From the NCBI GenBank assembly GCA_049616325.1, contig JBMZHG010000006.1, positions 1-64,000 of the forward strand: DNA of 64,000 bases, written 5' to 3'. The DNA comes from UBA11663 sp049616325. GTDB taxonomy: Bacteria; Bacteroidota; Bacteroidia; Flavobacteriales_D; Sanyastnellaceae. Below, one piece after another: positions 34,320 to 42,301 of the stretch. Within the stretch, counting starts at the first letter, position 1, and every line of letters starts with the position of its first letter. The notes below the pieces were generated by a model. That model was given only the letters and a program-made list of their open reading frames with translations, searched no databases and was not told where the DNA came from. The translations under genes were made by a program, and so were the position numbers.

Positions 34320-34358
34320 GAAGCCCCGCTGTCGCAGTGACAACGGGGCTTTCTGTTT
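34320..34358 (+). terminator. Terminator of the Cys-repeat protein gene
   Basis: AGCCCCG pairs with CGGGGCT around an inner TGTC/GACA stem, followed by TTTCTGTTT. It lies about 190 bases after the stop codon at 34129. Confidence 0.75.
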
Positions 34359-34434
34359 GAATTAACGTGACGGAGGGATTGCCGCCCTGCGGGCGACGAT
34401 GCCGGGACAGGGGCTGCTCTCAAGCCCAGAAAGC

Positions 34435-34468
34435 TCAAGCGCGCCGCGAGGCGCGCTTGCTGTTTTTG
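34435..34468 (+). terminator. Second terminator-like hairpin
   Basis: A perfect nine-base inverted repeat, AAGCGCGCC at 34437 and GGCGCGCTT at 34450-34458 with a GCGA loop, followed by GCTGTTTTTG. Confidence 0.65.
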
Positions 34469-34516
34469 CGCCCTTCGCCTCCGACTCAAGCAAGCTTGGT
34501 CGCAGGTTTTGGGCAC

Positions 34517-34543
34517 AAAAAAACCCCAAGCTTTTGCTTGGGG
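34517..34543 (-). terminator. Terminator of tRNA-Cys
   Basis: On the minus strand CCCCAAGC, an AAAA loop and GCTTGGGG are followed by a run of seven T. It begins about 12 bases after the tRNA 3' end. Confidence 0.85.
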
Positions 34544-34554
34544 CTTTCTGGGGT

Positions 34555-34628
34555 TGGAGGTCCGAAGCGGATTCGAACCGCTGTAGCAGCTTTTGCAGAG
34601 CTGAGCCTAGCCACTCGGCCATCGGACC
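34555..34628 (-). tRNA. tRNA-Cys (GCA)
   Basis: Read on the minus strand the sequence folds into a cloverleaf: acceptor GGTCCGA/TCGGACC, D arm around GCCGAGTGGCTAGGC, anticodon stem CAGCT/AGCTG with loop CTGCAAA (anticodon GCA), and T arm AGCGG-TTCGAAT-CCGCT. The discriminator is T (U73), the identity base of tRNA-Cys, and the 3' CCA is encoded. It is followed by a strong terminator. Confidence 0.96.
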
Positions 34629-34758
34629 CTTTTCCAGGTGAAGGAATCACCGTGGGCTTGCGAATATACGAAAGTGGGTTGGTTTGGGTTTCGTTTTGCG
34701 GGGATAAATTCAGGAAAGACGCGTATAACACCGCGGTGGAGAGGGGGTGTGGATGGGT

Positions 34759-34766
34759 TAGATTTG
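34759..34766 (+). promoter_or_regulatory. Candidate -7 element of pssA
   Basis: TAGATTTG, a perfect TAnnTTTG match, followed by CGGC and the ATG at 34771. The spacing predicts an mRNA with almost no leader. Confidence 0.6.
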
Positions 34767-34770
34767 CGGC

Positions 34771-35589
34771 ATGAACACGTGGAAATGGGTGCCCAACGCA
34801 TTGACCCTTGGCAACTTGCTGGGAGGGGTCGTGGTGTGCTGGGCGGCGGCGTCGGGATCGTTTTTGGGGGAGGCCCTGGTGGCCGACTGGACAGGCCAAA
34901 TGGTGTTGTGGATGCAGGAACCCTGGCCCACAGGCGCCGAAGCGCGCGGCGTTCAGATGGTGGCGGCGGTTTGGGCGCTCGCGATGTTCTGCGACGTGCT
35001 GGACGGATGGGCGGCCCGGAAGTTGGGCGTGGCCGGACCGATGGGGGTTCAGCTGGACAGCTTGGCGGACGTGGTGACGGGGGGTGTGGCGCCGGCGATG
35101 GTGGCCATGCGCTTGTTTCAGGACGACGGAGGAGCGGGGTTGACGTGGGAGATGCTGGCGTGCTTGGGCGTGGCAGCGGCGGCGGCGTACCGCTTGGCGC
35201 GGTTCAATGTCGCTGCAGAGAGCGGAGAGGGCGGGACGCACTTTGAGGGGCTGCCGGCGCCGGCGGCGGGGGTGTTTTGGATGGGCGTGATGCTCGCGTG
35301 GGGTGAATTGCACGGCAGCTTGGACGCGCTTGTGGTGGTCGGGTTGGCCTGGATTGGGTTGGCAGTGGTGCCGATCGCGATGGTGAGCCGCAGGAAGATG
35401 TGGGGACTTAAGGGGTGGGGCAAAGAGCCCGGGGTGGACCTTTGGCGGTTCGTGTTGGTGGGGGCGATTCCGGTTGTGGGTGCGGGGACGTGGTTTGGGT
35501 GGGGAAGCGTGTTTCTTGCTGTGCCGCTGTGTTTACTTTTGTACCTCGGTTTGGCCTTGGCAACGACGCCGCAGAGCCAGACGGATTGA
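34771..35589 (+). CDS. pssA: CDP-diacylglycerol--serine O-phosphatidyltransferase
   Basis: A 272-residue inner-membrane enzyme that makes phosphatidylserine from CDP-diacylglycerol and serine, the route to phosphatidylethanolamine. The CDP-alcohol phosphotransferase signature is present as DGWAARKLGVAGPMGVQLD followed by SLAD (pattern DGxxAR-x8-GxxxDxxxD), with the upstream Asp in FCDVLDG. About seven hydrophobic helices surround it; the N-terminus NALTLGNLLGGVVVC matches the family. purS follows after 27 bases. No psd gene is in the window. Confidence 0.93.
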   Translation: MNTWKWVPNALTLGNLLGGVVVCWAAASGSFLGEALVADWTGQMVLWMQEPWPTGAEARGVQMVAAVWALAMFCDVLDGWAARKLGVAGPMGVQLDSLADVVTGGVAPAMVAMRLFQDDGGAGLTWEMLACLGVAAAAAYRLARFNVAAESGEGGTHFEGLPAPAAGVFWMGVMLAWGELHGSLDALVVVGLAWIGLAVVPIAMVSRRKMWGLKGWGKEPGVDLWRFVLVGAIPVVGAGTWFGWGSVFLAVPLCLLLYLGLALATTPQSQTD

Positions 35590-35616
35590 GATTCACCTTT
35601 TACGCATTCACTGCAC

Positions 35617-35871
35617 ATGAAATTCCGCGCTGCCATCGACATCATGCCTCTTCCAGCTTTGTTGGACCCCCAGGGAAAGGCCGTCAGCAACAACATGCCC
35701 AACATTGGGTTGCCGGACATCAGCAACGTTCGGATTGGCAAGCACGTGACCTTGGAGGTGGACGCGGACAGCCGTGAGTCGGCGGAAGGGCAGGTGAACG
35801 ACGCGTGCACCAAGCTTCTCGTCAACGAGATCATGGAAGGCTTCACCTTCCGCCTCGAGGAGGTCAAGTAA
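35617..35871 (+). CDS. purS: Phosphoribosylformylglycinamidine synthase subunit PurS
   Basis: An 84-residue protein with the PurS fold: MKFRAAIDIMPLPALLDPQG (strand and start of the dimer helix), GLPDISNVRIGKHVTLEVDA and AEGQVNDACTKLLVNEIMEG. PurS bridges PurL and PurQ in the small-subunit form of FGAM synthase, the fourth step of purine synthesis. purL and purQ are not in the window. Bacteroidota often use a single-chain PurL, so an orphan PurS is worth noting. It may share the pssA transcript. Confidence 0.93.
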   Translation: MKFRAAIDIMPLPALLDPQGKAVSNNMPNIGLPDISNVRIGKHVTLEVDADSRESAEGQVNDACTKLLVNEIMEGFTFRLEEVK

Positions 35872-35926
35872 GGTTTTTTTAATCGGAAAAGGGTCGGGGC
35901 TTCTGAGCCTCGTGTGGGCCTGTGCG

Positions 35927-36952
35927 TCAGTTGCAGGCTTGGTCGTACTCCATGAAGTCCAAGTTGAACAGGGTCGGGTCGACGTTGCCAACGCTGGCCG
36001 GGCTGATGTCAATCAGGACGCCGTCGGAGGGGTCGAGGTGCTCCGACCAGCGCAGCACCATGCCGTGGCCCCAGACGTAGGGGTCGTCGATGCCTTGGGC
36101 GTTGTTCAGGTCGATGAGCGGGGGCTCGCCTTGGTCCACCCAAACCGGATACGGCCATCCGTCGGGCGCGAAATGCAGCGACTTGACGCTGTCCGGCAAC
36201 CCAAAGGGCACTACGCTTCCCCACTCAGGACTCAGAAAAGGCGGCGTCTCCGACTCGGGGATGCCACTCTGCCCCACAAACGTGCTCAGGCTGATGCTTT
36301 GCCAGTGGTTGGGCTGCACGAGCATGGGGTTGCCCGGCACCGATTCGATGAACAGGTCCGGGTTGAGCGGCGTGTAATGTTGGTTGGCGTAGTCGTTGGC
36401 CTCGTTGCTTCCGTCCACCGCGCCTTGGGCCAAAACCTGTTGCGCGATGTAATTCCCCAACGCCGCGGGCCCGTCGTTGACGTAGTCGGTGCTTTGAAAG
36501 CTGTTCACGCCTCCGTTCAGGGCGAATTGTTGGTACAGGCTCATCAACGTGGCTGTTCCGCCCGGCGAATTCAAGAACCGGTTCCACAGGATGCGGTAGG
36601 AGGCATAATTGATGGCTTCTTCCTGGGCCCAGCGCCGCTCGACGGGGTCCTCGATGGCCGCAACGTTGACGTCGACCCAAAACGGCTCGGCAAGTGTGTC
36701 GTACGCCGCCCAGGCGTCGTAGCAGGCGGCGGACCAATGGTGGAGGTTGCGGGCGTGCACCGTGGGCCTCGCCAAATCGCTTCGGATGGCGTCCAACATC
36801 ACCTCGTTCCACTCGCGCACCAGGCTCTGTTGTGCCCAGGAAGCCGATCCTGAAACCAACCCCGCAACCAACACAAGCAGCAGCCCAACAACGGCCCGGG
36901 CGGGCAGAAGCTTCGGGGTCGGATGGACGAGAGTGTCGGCGAGTGAGCTCAT
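35927..36952 (-). pseudogene. N-terminal fragment of a vanadium-haloperoxidase-like protein
   Basis: A 341-residue open frame with a signal peptide (ending ASWAQ) and then VREWNEVMLDAIRSDLARPT, HARNLHHWSAACYDAWAAYD and the HLDPSDGVLIDISPASVGN segment. These match the N-terminal part of secreted vanadium-dependent haloperoxidase-like (PAP2 superfamily) proteins of Bacteroidota, which are recalled as 700-1000 residues long with the vanadate-binding Arg/His residues in the C-terminal half. Here the frame stops at EYDQACN, just where the family continues, and only 55 bases separate it from the convergent purS. The catalytic half is therefore missing. A short functional variant cannot be excluded. 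Confidence 0.65.
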
Positions 36953-37067
36953 GGGTTTGGCGGCGTGGCGTGCGTTCGCAAGAGAGCAGACATGAATTTA
37001 CATAATAACCCAGGAACGTGCACGTCGCGTCTCGGTGCGTTGTGCTGAATGACTTGCTATGCTCCGT

Positions 37068-37607
37068 TCAGAGCAGTCCTGCGGCGCTCAGGACGGCGAA
37101 AACGTCGCCGGCTTCGAGGGGGCCTTCGAGGACGCCGATGCGGTCGCTCCAAGAACGGCTGTCTTCGCGGTACAGTCCCCAAAGCGGCACGTCCCCAGAT
37201 CCCGCGAAACGGGGGGGTTCTTCGCGCAAGGTGTAGGCGACGTCGAGCGGGAAGGTGGAGTCGCCGACGAAGATTTGGCCTTCGCTGAACGTGTACAAAA
37301 TGGCGTCCGAAAACGAACTGTCGCCCAAGTAGAGTTGGTTGTCGCGCACGGTGAAGGCAACGTCAAGGGTGCTGGTGGAAAAGCCTCGGAAGACCCGCAC
37401 CTCGTTCCACATGTTGTCGCGGTTGACGGTGTAGATCACTTCGCCTCGCCACGAATTGCCCATGCGAACCAAGCCTGCGTCGAGGTGGGCCACCATGTCG
37501 TGCCAAACCAAGTTGTCGTCGGGATACAAGTTGAGCCTCCCTTGACCCCAGGCGGTCAGGGAAGCGCACGAGGCGCAAATCGCAAGAAGAACGGTCAGCC
37601 GCTTCAC
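37068..37607 (-). CDS. Secreted protein with short beta repeats
   Basis: A 179-residue exported protein. The GTG at 37607 overlaps the stop of the upstream gene as GTGA and directly precedes a signal peptide (KRLTVLLAICASCASLTAWG). The body has three to four repeats of about 20 residues of the form LDVAFTVRDNQLYLGDSSF, SDAILYTFSEGQIFVGDSTF, PLDVAYTLREEP, probably a beta-solenoid or sheet. Similar YT-x-GDS repeats are recalled from unnamed bacteroidal proteins. No function is known. Coupling to the PLP enzyme is by position only. Confidence 0.7.
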   Translation of the reverse strand: MKRLTVLLAICASCASLTAWGQGRLNLYPDDNLVWHDMVAHLDAGLVRMGNSWRGEVIYTVNRDNMWNEVRVFRGFSTSTLDVAFTVRDNQLYLGDSSFSDAILYTFSEGQIFVGDSTFPLDVAYTLREEPPRFAGSGDVPLWGLYREDSRSWSDRIGVLEGPLEAGDVFAVLSAAGLL

Positions 37608-38860
37608 GCGGTCAAGTTCGCCACTTGAGCAGCGACTTTCCAAGCTTGGGTGACGTCTTGAATCAAATCTTCGGGATGCTCCAAGCCGACCGACAAACGG
37701 ACGAAGCCTTCGGTGATGCCGGTTCGGGCCTTCACCTCGGACGGCACGCCTGCGTGCGTCATGCTGGCAGGATGTTCCGCGAGGCTTTCAGTGGAGCCGA
37801 GGCTGACGGCAAGTTTGAAGACTTGCAGCGCGTCGAGGAAGGCAAACGCCCCGTCGCGGCCTCCCGGAACCTCCAAACCCATCATGGCGCCCCCTCCGAG
37901 CTGTTGCGCTTCAGCGGTGGCGACGTCTTGTCCCATTTGGGCCAAATCCGCCAGCCACGCCGACTTCACGGCAGCGGCCCCGCACATCTCACGCAGGTGC
38001 GCCAGCAGGATCCCGGCAGAGCGCTGTTGGCGTTCCATCCGCACGTGGAGCGTTTCCATGGAGCGCGCGAGCATCCAGGCCGTCCAAGGATCAATCGTTC
38101 CGCCTAAAAAGGTGCGGAACTCTTTCACCTTGGCCACGACGTCGGCGGCTCCGGAGGCGCCCCCGGCAATCAAATCGCTGTGGCCTCCCAGGTACTTCGT
38201 GGCCGAGTACAGCACCAAGTCAGCGCCGTGCTCCAGCGGGCGTTGCAGCACCGGTCCCAGGTAGGTGTTGTCGACCATCACCACGATGCGGTGATCGTCC
38301 GTGCTGTGCTTCGCCGCCCATTCCGAAGCCGTTCGGATGCGCTGGATTTGCATCGTCGGGTTGGCCGGCGTCTCGAGGTAAACGATGCCTGGGCGGTTGC
38401 CGCCCTGAGTTTCCAAGGCGGAATCCAGCTGATCCAGGTGGTCAATTTCGTGAACCTCGCGGCCCATGGAGGGGAGGACTTCTTCGAGAAAGTGGTGGGT
38501 GCCGCCGTAGAGCGGACCGACAAACCACACCGGGCGGTGGGCGTCCGACCACGCCAAAAGCGACGTCGTGATGGCGGCCATGCCACTGCCAAACAACGCC
38601 GCTTCTTCGCTGTCGTCCCAGGCGGCCAAGCGCGCTTCCGCCATGCTCACAGTGGGGTTGCCGAGGCGGCTGTAGATGAACCCTTCCGGAGGCGTAGCTG
38701 CGCCTTCCACGCCGTACGCCGTTTCCATGTGAGCGGCGCCGGTGCGCGCGTCCGGGAAAACAAACGTCGAGGCGGGGTGCATCGGAGGCTTCACCGCCAT
38801 GTTGGCGTCGGAGGGACGGTATCCCGCGAACATTGCGCGGGTCTCAAGGTGGTTGTTCAT
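37604..38860 (-). CDS. Cys/Met-metabolism PLP enzyme (methionine gamma-lyase-like)
   Basis: A 418-residue fold-type I PLP enzyme of the trans-sulfuration family. Landmarks: PPMHPASTFVFPDA, FIYSRLGNPTVSMAEARLA, LFGSGMAAI for phosphate binding, VDNTYLGPVLQRPLEHGADL, and SATKYLGGHSD with the Schiff-base Lys222. Where methionine gamma-lyases carry a reactive Cys (YGCT), this protein has YGGT as in cystathionine gamma-synthases and lyases, so the exact reaction is unsettled. It lies divergent from an Lrp-type regulator, an arrangement known for methionine gamma-lyase genes in Pseudomonas. The 5' region contains long open frame without family sequence; 38860 is the natural start. Confidence 0.85.
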   Translation of the reverse strand: MNNHLETRAMFAGYRPSDANMAVKPPMHPASTFVFPDARTGAAHMETAYGVEGAATPPEGFIYSRLGNPTVSMAEARLAAWDDSEEAALFGSGMAAITTSLLAWSDAHRPVWFVGPLYGGTHHFLEEVLPSMGREVHEIDHLDQLDSALETQGGNRPGIVYLETPANPTMQIQRIRTASEWAAKHSTDDHRIVVMVDNTYLGPVLQRPLEHGADLVLYSATKYLGGHSDLIAGGASGAADVVAKVKEFRTFLGGTIDPWTAWMLARSMETLHVRMERQQRSAGILLAHLREMCGAAAVKSAWLADLAQMGQDVATAEAQQLGGGAMMGLEVPGGRDGAFAFLDALQVFKLAVSLGSTESLAEHPASMTHAGVPSEVKARTGITEGFVRLSVGLEHPEDLIQDVTQAWKVAAQVANLTA

Positions 38861-38989
38861 GGCTCTAATTTTAAAAGAATGTCCATGAAATGATTTTACA
38901 AACAGAACAAATGCATTAAAATTGTAAAAAAAGAAGGCAAATGTTTTGACAAGCCTTGATTCCAGGCGAACAAAACAGAACAAACCCAC
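38861..38989. promoter_or_regulatory. Divergent A+T-rich control region with repeated motif
   Basis: The 129-base gap between the PLP enzyme and the Lrp regulator is much richer in A+T than its surroundings. The decamer ACAGAACAAA occurs at 38902-38911 and 38975-38984, 73 bases apart (close to seven helical turns); the second copy ends five bases before the regulator's ATG and a related GAACAAAA precedes it. These are candidate Lrp binding sites for auto- and cross-regulation. Confidence 0.45.
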
Positions 38990-39427
38990 ATGGACGCTCT
39001 CGACAAGGCCATCCTCGACCACCTCGAATTCGACGGACGCAGCAGCATGCAGGACCTCAGTGAACTCACTGGACTGAGTCGGAGCGCGGTGTTTGCCCGG
39101 GTCAAACGGATGGAGGACAGCGGGGTGATTGGCGGCTACACGGTTCGTGTCAACCGCAAAAAGCTTGGAATGGAGATTCGGGCGTACTGCAACATCACGC
39201 TGAAGCTGCACGAACGCGAATTGCTCGAGGAATTTGAGGGCAGCATCGGTCGCCACCGCGAAGTGCGTTCATGCTTTCATTTGGCGGGGTCGTTCGACTA
39301 CCTCGTCGAAGTGGAGGTGCCCAACATGGAGGCGTACCACAGGTTCATCACCCAGCGTTTGGCGGCGATGCCCAACATCGCCACGGTCCAAAGCATGTTC
39401 GTCATGAAAGACATCCTCACGTCGTGA
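38990..39427 (+). CDS. Lrp/AsnC family transcriptional regulator
   Basis: A 145-residue regulator with the N-terminal winged helix-turn-helix (about 1-50, DLSELTGLSRSAVFARVKRM) and the C-terminal RAM effector-binding domain (about 65-145, CFHLAGSFDYLVEVEVPNME). Family members form octameric rings and respond to amino acids. Its divergent position and the repeated motif in the gap suggest that it controls the PLP enzyme in response to methionine or a related amino acid, as MdeR does in Pseudomonas; this is inference. Confidence 0.93.
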   Translation: MDALDKAILDHLEFDGRSSMQDLSELTGLSRSAVFARVKRMEDSGVIGGYTVRVNRKKLGMEIRAYCNITLKLHERELLEEFEGSIGRHREVRSCFHLAGSFDYLVEVEVPNMEAYHRFITQRLAAMPNIATVQSMFVMKDILTS

Positions 39428-39439
39428 GGAACGAGCAGG

Positions 39440-40627
39440 TCAGGCTTCGATGGCGGCAATGCCGGGAAGGACTTTGCCTTCCAAAACCTCAAGCATGGCG
39501 CCGCCGCCGGTGCTGACGTAACTGACTTGGTCGGCGAGCCCAGCCTTGTTGATGGCCGCCACCGAGTCGCCGCCACCGATCAACGTGAAGGCACCGTGGT
39601 CGGCCGTGACTTGGGCAAGTGCCGCTGCAACGTCGTTGGTGCCGCCCGCGAAGGCGTCCATCTCGAACACACCCATCGGGCCGTTCCAAAGAACCGTGCG
39701 GCTTTCCAGCACGGCCTTCACGAACCGCGCACGTGTGTCCGGCCCAATGTCCAGACCCATCCAATCGGACGGGATGGCGGAAGTCGGGTGGATTGCCGTG
39801 TTGGCGTCGGGGGCAAAATCGTCGGCGCACAACGTGTCTGAAGGCAACAGGAATTCCGTTCCCGCGGCCTCGGCCTTGGCCAAGATCGCGCGAGCCTTGT
39901 CGAGCATGTCGTCCTCGACGAGGCTTTGGCCTACCTCCCCGCCTTGCGCCTTGACAAACGTGTACGCCATCCCGCCGCCCACGATGAGTTTGTCCACCCG
40001 GTCCACGAGGTTCTCGAGGATGCTCAGCTTGCTGCTCACCTTGGCGCCGCCAATGATGGCAAGCAAGGGTTGGGCGGGGGTGGTCAAAACCTTGTTGAGG
40101 GCTTCCACTTCGCCTTGCATCAACAACCCAAACGCCTTGTCCTCCGGAAAAAACTTCGCAATGACCGCGGTGCTCGCGTGGGCGCGGTGGGCTGTTCCGA
40201 ACGCGTCGTTCACGTACACGTCTCCGCTCTCGGCGAGTTGTCCGGCAAAGAACTCGTCGCCGGCTTTCTCTTCGCCGTGAAAGCGCAAGTTTTCGAGCAG
40301 GGCTACCTCGCCCGGCTTCAACGTTTGAGTGACGTCCAAGGCTTTGTCGCCCACGCAGTCCTCTGCAAATTGAACAGAACGGCCGAGCAGGTTGGACAAC
40401 GTCGGCACCACGTGCTTCAACGACAGGTCTGGGCTCGGTCCCTTGGGCCTGCCGAGGTGACTCATGAGCACCACCGAGGCACCGCCGTTGAGGAGCGCCT
40501 GAATGGTGGGGACAGCACGGCGAATGCGCGTGTCGTCGGTCACGTTTTGGGCGTCGTCAAGGGGCACGTTGAAGTCGACGCGCACGAGCGCGCGCTTGCC
40601 TTGGAGGTCGAGGTCGTTCAAAGTCAT
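39440..40627 (-). CDS. pgk: Phosphoglycerate kinase
   Basis: A 395-residue glycolytic enzyme that transfers phosphate between 1,3-bisphosphoglycerate and ADP. Motifs: RVDFNVPLDDAQNVTDDTRI at the substrate site, LMSHLGRPKG, ENLRFHGEEKAGDEFFAGQL, IIGGAKVSSKLSILENLVDR, and the C-terminal FTLIGGGDSVAAINKAGLAD hinge. Length is normal. It starts 31 bases after the glyS stop, so the two are probably co-transcribed. It ends 12 bases from the convergent Lrp gene. Confidence 0.97.
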   Translation of the reverse strand: MTLNDLDLQGKRALVRVDFNVPLDDAQNVTDDTRIRRAVPTIQALLNGGASVVLMSHLGRPKGPSPDLSLKHVVPTLSNLLGRSVQFAEDCVGDKALDVTQTLKPGEVALLENLRFHGEEKAGDEFFAGQLAESGDVYVNDAFGTAHRAHASTAVIAKFFPEDKAFGLLMQGEVEALNKVLTTPAQPLLAIIGGAKVSSKLSILENLVDRVDKLIVGGGMAYTFVKAQGGEVGQSLVEDDMLDKARAILAKAEAAGTEFLLPSDTLCADDFAPDANTAIHPTSAIPSDWMGLDIGPDTRARFVKAVLESRTVLWNGPMGVFEMDAFAGGTNDVAAALAQVTADHGAFTLIGGGDSVAAINKAGLADQVSYVSTGGGAMLEVLEGKVLPGIAAIEA

Positions 40628-40658
40628 GGGGTCGGGTCAGGTCGGAGATTCAGGAAAT

Positions 40659-42191
40659 TCAAGCGGAAAACAGGCTGGCCATGCTGACGAGGCCGTCCAC
40701 GTAGGCGTTCAGTTCGGCAATGGCAATGCGCTCTTGCTGCATGGTGTCGCGGTTGCGTACCGTGACAGCGTGGTCGTTGAGCGTGTCGTGGTCCACGGTG
40801 ATGCAGAGTGGCGTCCCGATGGCGTCTTGACGACGGTACCGGCGTCCGATGGCGTCCTTCTCGTCGTACTGCACGTTGTGGTGCAGTTGCAGCTGGGCGA
40901 GCACCTCGCGGGCCTTTTCGGGGAGGCCGTCTTTCTTGATCAGCGGCAGCACCGCGGCCTTCACGGGCGCCAAGGCAAACGGGATGGCCATCACGGTGCG
41001 CTCGCTGCCGTCTTCGAGCGTCTCCTCGCGGAGCGCGCTGCTGAGCACGGCGAGGAACATGCGGTCGAGGCCGATCGAGGTTTCGAGCACGTAGGGCACG
41101 TAGCTCTCTTGCGTCTCGGGGTCGAAGTAGCGCAGCTTCTTGTTGCTGTACTCCTCGTGTTGCTTGAGGTCGAAGTCCGTGCGCGAGTGGATGCCCTCGA
41201 GTTCTTTGAAGCCCATCGGGAAGTTGAATTCGATGTCGCACGCAGCGTCCGCGTAGTGGGCCAGCTTTACGTGGTCGTGGAACCGGTAGTTCTCCTCGCC
41301 GAGGCCAAGGGCTTTGTGCCACTTGATGCGAGAGTCCTTCCAGTGGTTGTACCACTCCTCTTGCGTGCCTGGCTTGATGAAGAATTGCATCTCCATCTGC
41401 TCGAATTCACGCATGCGGAAGATGAACTGGCGTGCGATGATCTCGTTGCGGAAGGCCTTGCCAATCTGCGCAATGCCAAACGGCAACTTCATCCGCCCGC
41501 TCTTCTGCACGTTCAGGTAATTCACGAAGATGCCTTGCGCCGTTTCTGGCCGGAGGTAGACCACGCCGGAGTCGCCGCTGACGGCGCCGAGCTCGGTCTT
41601 GAACATCAGGTTGAACTGACGCACGTCGGTCCAGTTCTTCGACCCGCTGACCGGACAGGTGATGCCGAGGTCTTCGATGAGGGTCTTCACGGCCGCGAGG
41701 TCCTCGGCGTCCATCGCCGCTTTGAAGCGGGCGTTGATGGAGTCGATGTCGCCTTGGCGGCGCAGGACTTGGGGGTTGGTGCTGCGGAACTGAGCCTCGT
41801 CGAAGTCGTCGCCAAACCGCTTCTTGGCCTTGGTGACGTCCTTGTTGATTTTGGCCTCAATCTTGGCAATGTGCTCCTCGATCAGCACGTCTGCACGGTA
41901 GCGCTTCTTGCTGTCCTTGTTGTCGATGAGCGGATCGTTGAAGGCGTCGACGTGGCCGGAGGCCTTCCACGTGGTGGGGTGCATGAAGATGGCGGCGTCA
42001 ATCCCGACGATGTTCTCGTTCATGCGGACCATGGCCGTCCACCAGTACTGCTTGATGTTGTTCTTCAGCTCGCTGCCGAGTTGGCCGTAATCGTACGCCG
42101 CGCTGAGGCCGTCGTAGATCTCGCTGCTCGGAAACACAAAGCCGTACTCTTTGGCGTGGCTGATGATTTTCTTCAATCCGTCGTCGCTCAT
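40659..42191 (-). CDS. glyS: Glycine--tRNA ligase (single-chain type)
   Basis: A 510-residue class II aminoacyl-tRNA synthetase of the alpha2 type. Motifs: YGFVFPSSEIYDGLSAAYDY at the glycine pocket, YLRPETAQGIFVNY, the motif 2 region IAQIGKAFRNEI, and motif 3 with ETSIGLDRMFLAVL, followed by the anticodon-binding domain (about 415-510). An insert with a long charged helix (about 75-140) is typical of the family. The ATG at 42191 is chosen as it begins the conserved SDDGLKKIISHAKEYGF. A TACCTTCG element occurs about 60 bases upstream. The gene is divergent from gpsA and upstream of pgk. Confidence 0.96.
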   Translation of the reverse strand: MSDDGLKKIISHAKEYGFVFPSSEIYDGLSAAYDYGQLGSELKNNIKQYWWTAMVRMNENIVGIDAAIFMHPTTWKASGHVDAFNDPLIDNKDSKKRYRADVLIEEHIAKIEAKINKDVTKAKKRFGDDFDEAQFRSTNPQVLRRQGDIDSINARFKAAMDAEDLAAVKTLIEDLGITCPVSGSKNWTDVRQFNLMFKTELGAVSGDSGVVYLRPETAQGIFVNYLNVQKSGRMKLPFGIAQIGKAFRNEIIARQFIFRMREFEQMEMQFFIKPGTQEEWYNHWKDSRIKWHKALGLGEENYRFHDHVKLAHYADAACDIEFNFPMGFKELEGIHSRTDFDLKQHEEYSNKKLRYFDPETQESYVPYVLETSIGLDRMFLAVLSSALREETLEDGSERTVMAIPFALAPVKAAVLPLIKKDGLPEKAREVLAQLQLHHNVQYDEKDAIGRRYRRQDAIGTPLCITVDHDTLNDHAVTVRNRDTMQQERIAIAELNAYVDGLVSMASLFSA

Positions 42192-42288
42192 GTCTTCGTG
42201 TGTTTTGGGGAGGGGCCAACCCTTGAGGCCTGCGCGCTCCGCGCGCGAAGGTACGCCGCGGGTCGGACACCCCAAGATTTGTTCCTGT

Positions 42289-42296
42289 TACATTTG
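42289..42296 (+). promoter_or_regulatory. Candidate -7 element of gpsA
   Basis: TACATTTG, a perfect TAnnTTTG match, followed by CGGCC and the ATG at 42302. No TTG is found at the expected -33 distance. Confidence 0.6.
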
Positions 42297-42301
42297 CGGC
42301 C

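Larger units (their letters stand above)
34130..34554. other. Gene-free region rich in hairpins
   Basis: These 425 bases hold no credible gene. They contain several inverted repeats, including GGCGGC/GCCGCC near 34214-34232, and three terminator-like structures annotated separately. The open frames here encode low-complexity sequence and were not accepted. Confidence 0.6.

Noticed and set aside
34367..34774. Open frames on both strands around tRNA-Cys
   Set aside because: They run through the tRNA and two terminator hairpins and encode low-complexity sequence without any family resemblance.
38861..39256. A 132-residue N-terminal extension of the Cys/Met PLP enzyme
   Set aside because: It crosses the A+T-rich control region and the Lrp gene in antisense and carries no sequence typical of the enzyme family, which begins at 38860.
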